From PALSA-612 sp963755155 (GTDB taxonomy: Bacteria; Actinomycetota; Thermoleophilia; Gaiellales; Gaiellaceae), in NCBI GenBank assembly GCA_963755155.1, contig CAVWIV010000007.1:62001-126000 (forward strand): a stretch of DNA of 64,000 nucleotides, written 5' to 3'. The notes below the pieces were generated by a model, which saw nothing but the letters and a program-made list of their open reading frames with translations, searched no databases and was not told the DNA's origin. The position numbers and the translations under genes are program-made. Positions 49,131-57,948 of this stretch are shown here, piece by piece. Every line of letters begins with the position of its first letter. The first letter of the stretch is position 1.

Positions 49131-50933
49131 TTGCCGTTGAACCAGGCGGTGGTCCCCATTTCGGACGCGACACACAACGTTTCTCCGCCTGCCGCCGGCT
49201 CGCCCGAGCCTAGCGCGGTCGAGGTACGCGCAGGGCTCGAACGGATTCTCGCGAGCCGCTGCTTCGAGCAGGCGACCCGCTCCTCGAATTTCTTGCGCTT
49301 CGTCGTCGAGCAGACTTTGGCCGGTCAAGGGGAACGACTGAAGGGCTACACGATCGCGATAGAAGTATTCGGCCGGCCGCCGGACTTCGACGCGCAATCC
49401 GATCCGCTCGTGCGAGTCGAGGCGGGCCGCCTGCGCCGCCGCCTGACCGAGTACTACGCCGACGAAGGACGCGACGATCCGGTGAGGATCGATTTGCCGC
49501 GCGGCCGCTATTTCGCCACCTGCTCGTACCACGGCCGCGACGGAGCCGCGCAGCCGTCGGCTGCCGTGCTGCTCGGCCCGATGCCGTCGGAGGTGCCGGG
49601 TGAGCCGGAGTCGGCACACAACCGGCGGCGTGTGGCGTCGCGTTCGTGCAGTGCTCGTCGTGGCCGTCTTGTTGGCTGGATTCGCGGTCGTCGTGCTGCA
49701 ACAGTTCGACGTCGGGCGCGTAGCGCCGCGAGCTCCCGGCGCCGCGCTGCGATCGCCGTGCAGCGGGCGGCAAGCCGCCGATCGTCGTGACGCCGTTCGA
49801 GGATCTCGGCGGCGGCGCCGACCTCGCCGAGCTCGGAGCCACGCTCACGGAGGAGATCTTGTTGCTGCTCGACGGGCCGGACATCTTCGTCGTGGCGACG
49901 GAGGCCGGCGACGCGTCCTCCCAGACACCGACAGGCGCCGCCTATGTCCTGACCGGTAGCGTCCGCGAGACGGGAGGCGCTGTGCGAATCACGGCTCGTC
50001 TCGTCCGCGCCGATACCGGCACGCAGATTTGGAGCGCTGCCTACGACGAGCCTCTGGATGCACTGCGCTTGCCGGCCGACCAGCGACGCGTGGCGCGCCG
50101 GATCGCGGCGGTCGCCGAGCCCTACGGACCGATTTTCGATGTCGAGCTCGAGCGAGTGCGAACGCTCTCGGCTGACGCTCTCACGACGCGTGACTGCGAG
50201 CTCAAGTACTACGACTATCGAAGAGTGCTCGACCAGTGCTCGGCACAGCGAGGCGCTGGCTTGCTTCGAGCTCGCAATCGTTCGCGAGCCCGAGAGCGCG
50301 GAGGCGTGGGCCGGTTTGTCATTGCTGTTTACCGATCGTTTCGGTCAGGGCTATGCGGGACCCAACCGAGGCCGCGCCGCTCGAGCGGCCGCGCGAAGCC
50401 GCGCGTAAGGCCATGGATATCGATGGCGACAATCTGCACGCCAACCTTGCCTTGGCCAACGTGCAGTTCTTCAGCGGCGCCGATTTCCGTGAGGTGGCTG
50501 AGCGCGTGCTGCGGACTTGGCCCGACAACGGCGAAGCCCAGGCCTTTGTCGGCGCGATGTTCATCGTGACGGGGGAAACGGCCCGCGGTCGAGCGCTGGT
50601 CGAGCGCGCCATCGAGTCCACGCCGAAGGCGCCGAGCGGTTATCACACGCACGAGTGCGCGTAGCCGCGCTGCGCGAGGAACGTTTCGACGACGCGCTGG
50701 CGGCGGCGCTGCGGATCGATTCGCCCGATTGGGCGATTGGCCAGCTCGTGCTGGCAGCAACGGCGGCGCTGGCCGGCCGGACCGATCTTGCGGTGCGGGC
50801 CAGGAGCCGCATGCTGGAGCTGGACCCGAGCGTCGAGAAGTCGTTACCAGAGGTCTTGCGGCGGTGGCGCGTCGAGCCGGTGCTCGCCGAGCAGCTGCAA
50901 CGCGGGCTCGCGGCAGCCGCGGGTCAACGGTAG
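49131..50933 (+). CDS. CadC-like membrane regulator: DNA-binding-type domain, TM helix, FlgO-like domain, TPRs; frame-broken
   Basis: About 595 residues. N-terminal domain: LERILASRCFEQATRSSNFL, KGYTIAIEVFGRPPDFDAQS, DPLVRVEAGRLRRRLTEYYA, IDLPRGRYFATCSYH, a winged-helix-like module seen in adenylate-cyclase-like TPR proteins. One membrane helix follows (AVLVVAVLLAGFAVVVL, about 49645-49700), then a FlgO/TolB-like domain (LAELGATLTEEILLLLDGPD, VLTGSVRETGGAVRITARLV) and TPRs (ALACFELAIVREPESAEAWA; AARKAMDIDGDNLHANLALA; ARGRALVERAIESTPKAPSG). Breaks near 49610, 49770, 50245, 50360 and 50655. Probably a one-component sensor spanning the inner membrane. The start is TTG 49131 or GTG 49149. Confidence 0.72.
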
Positions 50934-50946
50934 GCGCCGAGACGGC

Positions 50947-51232
50947 TCACTTTCGTTTGCGTTGCTGCGCGGCAAGCTCGTCGATCAGGGCCTGCACCTC
51001 GGTCGTGAACTCTTGAAACCGTGCCGTCGCTGCCTGCGCGAGCCGGACGAGGTCGCCGAGCTGCTGCATGCGGTCGGTCGGCTGGGTTTCGATCTCCTTC
51101 GCGACCGTCATGGCCTTGAAGTACAGCGCCACGAGGGCCTGCAACGGCCCGTCGCGAAGTCGTTCCGCGACCGAGGACCAGAGCTGCTGTTCGGTCGTCG
51201 TCGGCAAGTCCGAAATCTTCTTCGGAGACATG
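50947..51232 (-). CDS. Small hypothetical helical protein
   Basis: 94 residues, intact. MSPKKISDLPTTTEQQLWSS, LQALVALYFKAMTVAKEIET, LVRLAQAATARFQEFTTEVQ, ALIDELAAQQRKRK: mostly helical and highly charged, with no signal or membrane segment. ATG 51232 has GGGAG at good spacing; an earlier ATG at 51244 lacks one. No family recognised. It is convergent with the CadC-like gene and downstream of tyrS on the same strand (143-bp gap with nothing evident in it). Confidence 0.6.
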
Positions 51233-51374
51233 AGCGCTCCCATAGGGTGACAGTGCTGGTCGGCCAGGCGAGGCCGGGGCGGCACTATGGGGGCAGCTGC
51301 GCGCTGCGTGACGTGTCATACCGTAATGCGCCGTAGGACGCAGGCGCGGCGCGGCTCGCAGACAACCGTTACGG

Positions 51375-52668
51375 CTACTTTTGGGCCTTGCCGTCCCGCA
51401 CTTTGACGAGCCGGTAGTCCTTGCGGCCGCCGCGGACCACGAGCATCGTGGCGGTGGCGAGATCGGCGCGTCGTGACGCGCCGCTCACCATCCGTGATAC
51501 GTACGTTGTTGACGTAAGCACCGCCTTGTTGCAGCAGCCGGCGGGCTGCGCCCTTCGAGTCGGCTACCGTCCGGCTCAATAAGTCGACGATCGCGATGCC
51601 GTTCGCGAGCTCGGCCCGCTCGATCTCGACGACCGGCACGACCTTCGCGAGCAGCTCGAGCGTGCGTTCCTGAACGCCGTCCAAGCTGCCGCCGAACATG
51701 ATGCGGCTCGCTTCCTCGACGCGGTTCGTCTCGTCGGCGCCGTGGACCCACGTCGTCATGTCGCGCGCGAGCTCGCGCTGCGCGAGCCGTTGGCTGCGGT
51801 CGGCATCGTGGGTGCGGGCGAGCTCCTCGAGCTCGGCGAGCGACTGCAACGAGAACAGGCGCAGCAGGCGCGGCGCGTCCTCGTCGGTCACGTTGAAGAA
51901 GTATTGATAGAACGCGTACGGCGAGGTGCGCTCGGCATCGAGCCACACGCGCTCGCCCGTCGAGGTCTTGCCCATCTTCTGCCCCGAGGAGTCGAGCAGC
52001 AGCGGCGCCGTGAGGCCGAAGAGTTGCGCGCCGCCCATCTTGCGCGACAGCTCGCAGCCCGCCGTGATGTTGCCGTACTGATCCGAGCCGCCGACCTGGA
52101 GGCGGCAGCCGTGCGCACGCGACAGGTGCACGAAGTCCCATGCCTGGAGCAGCATGTACGAAAACTCGGTGTAGCTGATGCCGGTATCGCCTTCGAGCCG
52201 CGCACGCACGGAGTCCTTGGCCATCATGTAATTGATCGTCAGGTGCTTGCCGACGTCGCGCAGGAACTCGAGATAGCCGACGCCGCGCGTCCAGTCCGCG
52301 TTGTTGACGAGGAGCGCGCCCGTGGGGCCCGGACCGAAGTCGAGGAAGCGCGCCAGTTGCGCACGAATCCCTGCGACGTTCGCGGCGAGCTCGTCATCGG
52401 CGAGCAGATTGCGCTCCGCGCTCTTGCCGGAAGGGTCGCCGACCATGCCGGTGGCGCCGCCGACGACGACGATCGGCTTGTGGCCGGCGCGTTGCAGCCG
52501 CGCCTGCATGATCACGGGCACGAGGTTGCCGACGTGCAGGCTCGGCGACGTCGGGTCGTAGCCGGCGTACAGCGTCACGGGTCCGTCGGTCAGCAGCTTT
52601 TGGAGGGCGTCGCGATCGGTGACGTCGGCCAACAGGCCGCGGGCGGCGAATTCATCGAGAATATGCAT
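51375..52668 (-). CDS. tyrS: Tyrosyl-tRNA synthetase, C-terminal frame break
   Basis: About 430 residues, TyrRS of the long Gram-negative subgroup. HIGH-type motif in YDPTSPSLHVGNLVPVIM, tyrosine pocket GGSDQYGNITAG, KMSKS-type motif SGQKMGKTSTGE, and a C-terminal S4 domain (LLQQGGAYVNNVRITDGERR ... VVRGGRKDYRLVKV). The frame is open for nearly the whole gene; one surplus base near 51475 shifts the last 30 residues. ATG at 52668. Confidence 0.95.
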
Positions 52669-52737
52669 GGCGCGAAGATTACCCGATCGCGCGCCGCAAC
52701 GGTGCGCGCGGCGCGCGGCTCGGGGCACAGCCGCCGG

Positions 52738-53318
52738 TCACTGCTCCAACGAGTCGGCGATCGCGTCGAGTCGTCGCCAGGTCGCGCTGCGCCGTGCTTG
52801 GTAGTAGCGGAACGCGAACGCGAGCCACGCCGCCAACATGAGCTGCACGGCGCCGATCGCGACGTAGCCGGCGAGCGTTCGCCTCGGTCGTCAGCAACCC
52901 GCGGGCGAGCGCCATGACGCGCCGCGAACACCATGCCGGCGACGATTCCCCAGATCGTGGCCGCGGCGAGCCGCACGCGCACTACGCGTGTTGCCTCGCG
53001 ACGGCGACCGCGCGCGCCGACGGCGTCGTCGGGGTTGCGGTCGCGGCGCCAGTCGCGCCCACGCCGACAGCGCGCACACCACGGCGACCAAGACGCAGGT
53101 CGCGATGCCGCTGACGACGAGGAACGAGCCGCCGCGCGCGATCATCCACGCAGCAACGCCCAAGCCCGGCGACGGCGATGACCGCTTCGATGACGATCTC
53201 GACGGCGAACCACCGTCGCCGCCGCCGCAGTCGCTCGAGCTCGATCGCGACGGGCTCGGCCGTCGCGGGGGCAAGCTCTTCCACAGCCGCTGCAGCTCTT
53301 CCATTCGCTCTCGTTCAT
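52738..53318 (-). CDS. Small four-helix membrane protein downstream of ECF sigma factor, frame-broken
   Basis: About 190 residues. Start RMEELQRLWKSLPP, a basic cytoplasmic helix (IELERLRRRRRWFAVEIVIE), then hydrophobic helices (AVIAVAGLGVAAWMI; FLVVSGIATCVLVAVVCALS; ATIWGIVAGMVFAA; IGAVQLMLAAWLAFAFRYY) and the end LDAIADSLEQ. The ATG at 53318 overlaps the sigma-factor stop (ATGA), the usual place of an anti-sigma factor; there is no recognisable zinc-binding HxxxCxxC motif. Breaks near 53305, 53070, 52965, 52900 and 52880. Could be an atypical membrane anti-sigma factor; unproven. Confidence 0.6.
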
Positions 53319-53811
53319 GAGCGCACCTCTTTCAGTAGCTCTTGCAGCGCCGCCTTGGCGCGATGCAGGCGGACGGATGCCGCCGAGACGCCGATGCCCG
53401 AGCACAGTTGGCGATCTCCTCGGGCGAGAACCCCTCGAGCGCCAACGTCACGACGAGCCGCTGGCCGAGCGGCAGCCGCGCGACGGCGCGCTCGAGGCGG
53501 CTCCGCGTCTCGGTGCGCTCCGCCGCTTGGTCGGGCGTCGTCGCCGGATCGGGCCACGCCTCGTCGAGCTCGACGGAACGCGGCCGGCGGGCTTCCTTCG
53601 CGACGTGCGAGATGGCGCGGTTGTGTGCGACTTTGACGACGAACGTCCGTAGCTCGGCATCGCCGCGAAACCGCGGCAAGGCTTCCCACAGCGCGAGGTA
53701 GATGTCCTGAACGACTTCCTCGACGAGCGCCCGGTTCGCTTCATACGAGCGCGCGATGCGCCGTATCAACGGTCCGTGCTCGCGGACGACCAGCTCGAAA
53801 GTCGGGGTCAC
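53315..53811 (-). CDS. ECF RNA polymerase sigma factor, one frame break
   Basis: About 165 residues. Sigma-2: FELVVREHGPLIRRIARSYE, LVEEVVQDIYLALWEALPRF, AELRTFVVKVAHNRAISHVA; sigma-4: AVARLPLGQRLVVTLALEGF, SPEEIA, then VSAASVRLHRAKAALQELLK. The break is near 53405 inside the sigma-4 helix-turn-helix. GTG 53811 is chosen because family-like sequence begins there. It is coupled to the membrane protein downstream. Confidence 0.87.
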
Positions 53812-53963
53812 GTGGGGCGATGTCCTATGCGCGCGCGAGCATTCTGCCTGCGGACGGCGGCAGCGGCTCGAGTCGGCGCGATAAGCGAACCATTGCGGAA
53901 CTCCGAACGGATGCCTCGGATTCATTAGTCTCGGCGCCCGCCGATTTCTTACGCTCGCGCAGG

Positions 53964-53985
53964 CTCGTCCCGTTTTCGGGACGAG
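53964..53985. promoter_or_regulatory. Upstream activator-like dyad
   Basis: Perfect 9-bp arms CTCGTCCCG and CGGGACGAG around TTTT, centred about 132 bp before the predicted sigma-54 start point, within the usual range for an enhancer-binding protein site. It could instead form a hairpin terminator for nothing in particular, but no gene ends here and it has no trailing U-run. Confidence 0.6.
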
Positions 53986-53997
53986 GCGGAGCGCGCG

Positions 53998-54005
53998 CGG
54001 GACGA
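53998..54005 (+). repeat. Extra half-site of the upstream dyad
   Basis: CGGGACGA repeats the right arm of the dyad (53977-53984) exactly 21 bp downstream, that is two helical turns on the same face. This suggests cooperative binding of an activator oligomer. Confidence 0.5.
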
Positions 54006-54080
54006 ACGGGGCCTCGCCGCGCACCGTGCGTTCGAGGCTTTCTGGATTAAAACCAACGACTTGAAAGGCGTACACTCGCG

Positions 54081-54096
54081 TGGCACGTTCGTTGCT
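54081..54096 (+). promoter_or_regulatory. Sigma-54 promoter of the MacA/ADOP/MacB cassette
   Basis: TGGCACG (54081-54087), TTCG spacer, TTGCT (54092-54096): full match to the -24/-12 consensus including the invariant GG and GC with correct spacing. The predicted start point (about 54107) lies only about 3 bases before the ATG of the adaptor gene. Confidence 0.82.
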
Positions 54097-54109
54097 CTAG
54101 AGGCGACAT

Positions 54110-55354
54110 ATGGACATCCCACGCCCAGAAAACAAAAAGCGCAAACGCGTTCGGCAACTCGCGATCGGTGGCGGCACCGCGTTGCTGCTCGTCGCCGTCA
54201 CGATCGGTCTCGCGCGGCTCGAGCCGGCTGCACCGTCCGTTTCACGCGCTTCGGTTTGGATCGATACGGTTCGCCAAGGCGAGATGCTGCGGCAGGTGCG
54301 CGGCCCCGGCACGCTCGTACCGCGCGAGATCCGCTGGATCGCCGCGCAATCGGCGGGACGCGTCGAGCGCGTGCTCGTGCGGCCCGGCGCCGTCGTCGAG
54401 CCGGACACGATCCTCGCCGAGATGTCGAATCCCGATTTGATGCGCCAGGCCGAGGAAGCGCGCTACGAGCTCGAGGCCGCGAAGGCCGAGCTCACCGAGC
54501 TCGAGCTGAACCTGCGCAGCCAAGAGCTCGATCAGAAAGCGGCCGTCGCGTCGGCGAGTGCCGCTTACGAAGGAGCGCGGCTGCAAGCTGAAGCCGAACG
54601 CACGGCCGGCGTCGTCGCCGTGCTGACGGTGCGCCGCTCGGAGCTGCTCGCAGACCAGCTCAAAGCGTCGTACGACATCGAGATCGAGCGTCTCAATCAA
54701 TTCGGCGCAACGGTGGACGCGCAGCTCGTCGCGCGCCGCGCGCGGCTCGCGCAAGATCAGAACGCGTACGACCGCTTTCGTGAGCAGGTCGAGGCGCTCG
54801 CCGTGCGCGCGGGCCTCGCCGGCGTCGTGCAGCAAGTGATGATCGAAGAAGGTGAGCAGGTTCAGCCCGGCGCCAACGTCGCACGCGTGGCGCGGCCCGA
54901 TGAGCTGCAAGCGGAGCTGCGCGTGCCGGAGACGCAGGCACGCGACGTCGTGATCGGCCAACTCGTCGACGTCGATACCCGCAACGGTATCGTCGCCGGC
55001 AAGGTGACGCGCATCGATCCGTCCGTCATCGAGGGCACGGTGCAGGTCGACGTCGAGATCACGGGTAAGTTGCCGCGCGGCGCGCGTCCCGATCAGTCGG
55101 TCGACGGCACGATCGAGATCGAGCGGCTGGCGAACGCCGTGCACACGGGCCGGCCCGCGTATGGTCAGCCGAACTCCACGATCAAGCTGTTCAAAGTCGT
55201 CGAAGAAGGCGAGTACGCCGTGCAGGTGCCCGTCGAGCTCGGCCGCACGTCGGTCAACGCCGTCGAGATCGTGCAAGGTTTGGCGCCCGGCGACGAAGTG
55301 ATCCTCTCCGACACCTCCGCCTGGGACGACAACGACCGCATCCGCTTGAACTGA
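54110..55354 (+). CDS. Membrane-fusion adaptor (MacA/HlyD type) of ABC exporter
   Basis: Intact 414 residues. One N-terminal membrane helix (GGGTALLLVAVTIGLARLEP), barrel-sandwich (ILAEMSNPDLMRQAEEARYE), a long coiled-coil hairpin (ELEAAKAELTELELNLRSQE ... ARRARLAQDQNAYDRFREQV), the returning lipoyl part (GLAGVVQQVMIEEGEQVQPG) and the beta-barrel/membrane-proximal end (VELGRTSVNAVEIVQGLAPG). It spans the periplasm, joining inner-membrane permeases to an outer-membrane channel. ATG 54110 is supported by the family start (MDIPRP) and by AGAGG at 54099. First gene of the sigma-54-driven cassette; the next start is 2 bp on. Confidence 0.93.
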   Translation: MDIPRPENKKRKRVRQLAIGGGTALLLVAVTIGLARLEPAAPSVSRASVWIDTVRQGEMLRQVRGPGTLVPREIRWIAAQSAGRVERVLVRPGAVVEPDTILAEMSNPDLMRQAEEARYELEAAKAELTELELNLRSQELDQKAAVASASAAYEGARLQAEAERTAGVVAVLTVRRSELLADQLKASYDIEIERLNQFGATVDAQLVARRARLAQDQNAYDRFREQVEALAVRAGLAGVVQQVMIEEGEQVQPGANVARVARPDELQAELRVPETQARDVVIGQLVDVDTRNGIVAGKVTRIDPSVIEGTVQVDVEITGKLPRGARPDQSVDGTIEIERLANAVHTGRPAYGQPNSTIKLFKVVEEGEYAVQVPVELGRTSVNAVEIVQGLAPGDEVILSDTSAWDDNDRIRLN

Positions 55355-55356
55355 CG

Positions 55357-57907
55357 ATGCTCGCGAACCTGCTCAACGACATCCGTTACTCGCTGCACGG
55401 GTTCGCGTTGCGGCCGATGTTCGCCGCCGTCGTCGTTCTCACGCTCGCGCTCGGTATCGGCGTCAACGTCGCGGTGTTCTCGCTCTACGACCAGATCATG
55501 CTGCGCGAGCTGCCCGTGAGCCGGCCCGACGAGCTCGTGAATCTCGTGAGTCCCGGGCCGCGCCCGGCAATCGAGCTCGGTAACCAGCAGGGCACGTGAC
55601 GACGAGACGTTCAGCTATCCGTTGTTCCGCGACCTCGAAGCAGCGGCCGCGCCGTACGTCGATCTGGCGGCGAGCTGGATGGTCCAGGTCGCGGCTCGGC
55701 CAAGACGGAGCGGCCGGTGCGCGGCTCTGGCCGTGCTCGTCTCGGGCGGCTATTTCGCGACGCTCGGCGTCGGTCCCGCCCTCGGGCGCGTGCTCGGCGA
55801 GCAGGATGTGGTCGGCGCGCAGCCGTCGACCGTCATGCTGTCGTTCGACTATTGGACGACGGCGTTCGGCGCCGACCCGGCAGTCATCGGCAAGACGCTC
55901 GTCGTCCTCGGCCACCCGCTCGAGATCGTCGGCGTTGCGCCGCGCGGCTTCGTCGGTACGACTCCGAGCGAGCGGCCCAGCGTGTTCGCGCCGGTCACGC
56001 TCGACTGGTTCAAAACGCAGAACTGTCGCTGCCGTCGATCGTCGAGGATCGGCAGTTCTTCGCTATCTTGTACGTGTTCGGGCGGTTGAAGCCCGGCGTC
56101 TCGCTCGACGCAGGCGCGAGCAGAGGCTGAACGCGACGTTTCGCGCGATCGTCAACGACGTCGAGGCGCCCGCGGCAGCGTCGCAGCGCCCGATCGATCG
56201 ACGATCTGGCAGTCGTTCCGCGCCACGGACGCTCTCGCTCGTGTCCGGGGCACGCGGCCAGACGCCGAGCGCCAGCGTCGGGCGCGCACGCCGCTGACGG
56301 TGTTCTTCGCGGCGACCGCCACGATTCTGCTGATCGTTTGCGTGAACCTCGCGAATCTGATGTTCGCGCGCGGTGCTGCGCGGATCGGCGAGATCGCTGT
56401 GCGAGCGTCGCTCGGCGCTGCGCGGCGCAGGCTCGTATGCGCTGCTCTCCGTCGAGGCGCTGCTGCTCGCTGGCTGCTGCGGCGCTGTTGAGCTTGCCCA
56501 TCACGTTCGGCGTGCTGTGCGGCGATCGACGCGCTGCAGCCGCCGCGGCTTCAAGCGTCATCGACGTCCGATCTCGATTTGCGTGCTGGTAGCGGCGGCG
56601 TTCGCGATCGCGGCTGTCTCGACCATCGTGTTCGCGATGGCGCCGATCTCGAAGCTCGTCGGCACCGACCCGGTCGCGCGCATTGCAAGCGAACGGTACG
56701 CGCACCTTCGGCGGCAAGAGTCTCGGCCGGTTCCGTTTCACGCTCGCGACGGCGCAAATCGCGCTATCGATGTCGTTGCTCGTGCTTGCGGCGTTGTTCG
56801 CGCAGAGCCTCGCCAACATCGCGCGCGTCGATTTGGGGCTTCGCACGGAATCGATCGTGACGTTCGGCATGGCGCCGAGCTTGAACGGCTACCCGCTCGA
56901 GCGCGGCGCGCAGGTGTTCGAGGCGATCGAGCGGGAGCTCGCGGCGCAACCCGGAGTCGACGGGGGTCTCGACCGCCGGCAGTGCCGTTGCTCAGCGGAT
57001 CGTCGTGGGGCGGACGGTCGCCGTCGAGGGCTTCGAGCCGGCGCAGCGTCCGAGAGCACGTCAACTTCAACGAGGTCAGTACCGGATTCTTCGCGACGCT
57101 CGACATCCCGTTGCTGGCCGGCCGCGATTTCACGCGAAGCCGACACACTCGATGCGCCGCGCGTCGCGATCGTCAACGAGAGCTTCGCGAGGCGCTTCGG
57201 GCTCGGCGCCAACCCGATCGGCAAACGGATGGCATTGGATCTACGCGGCGCCGCCCGACGTCGAGATCGTCGGTCTCGTGCGCGACTCGGCTTACCGACG
57301 ACGTCAAGGCGCCGTTCGTGGCGCAGGTCATGCTGCCGCGCCGCCAGTCGCGCAATTTCGGCAACGGCGCCACGTTCTACGTGCGCACGGCGCAGTCTCC
57401 GGAAGCGCTGCTGGCCGCCGTGCCGCAGCTCGTCGCGCGCGTCGATGCCAGTTTGCCGGTCATGGAGCCACGCACGTTCGATTCGCAGGTTCGGCGCAAC
57501 GTGCAGGACGGATCGGCTACTCGTGACGCTGGCGGCGACGCTCGCGAGCGTCGCGACGTTGCTCGCGGCGCATCGGCATCTACGGTGTGCTTTCGTACAT
57601 GGTCGCGCAGCGCACGCGCGAGATCGGCTTGCGGCTCGCGCTTGGCGCGGAGCCGACTGCGCGTACGGCGTATGGGTGCTGAAGCAGGTCGGCTGGATGG
57701 TCGTCGTCGGCGTGCCGGTCGGGCTCGGCGCGGCGCTGCTCGTCGGCGATCTCGCTGGCTCGATGTTGTTCGGTCTTGGCGCCGACGGATCCGCGGGCCG
57801 TGATCGCCGCTGCACTCGTGCTGACGGTCGCGGTGCTCGGCGCCAGCTATTGGCCGGCGCGCAGAGCGTCGCGCGTCGACCCCGTCGTTGCCCTGCGCGC
57901 CGAGTAA
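55357..57907 (+). CDS. ABC transporter permease, ADOP/MacB-like, copy 1, heavily frame-broken
   Basis: About 845 codons. Start MLANLLNDIRYSLHGFALRP, first helix FAAVVVLTLALGIGVNVAVF, MacB periplasmic core (LVSGGYFATLGVGPALGRVL, VIGKTLVVLGHPLEIVGVAP), FtsX domain 1 (LLIVCVNLANLMFARGAARI), second core (FATLDIPLLAGRDFTR, VAIVNESFARRFGLGANPIG) and FtsX domain 2 ending GASYWPARRASRVDPVVALR. At least ten breaks. The duplicated layout is that of acidobacterial-duplicated-orphan-permease proteins. The break density is the highest in the window, so inactivation of this copy cannot be excluded. Confidence 0.82.
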
Positions 57908-57948
57908 CCGGCAGGGCGCATCGAGCATCTAAAGAATAAGGAGTGGGG

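Larger units (their letters stand above)
53812..54109 (+). other. 298-bp control region of the export cassette
   Basis: Non-coding gap between the ECF sigma factor (minus) and the adaptor gene (plus). It holds an inverted repeat, a direct repeat of one of its arms, and a sigma-54 promoter, each listed separately. I see no small gene in it. Confidence 0.7.
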
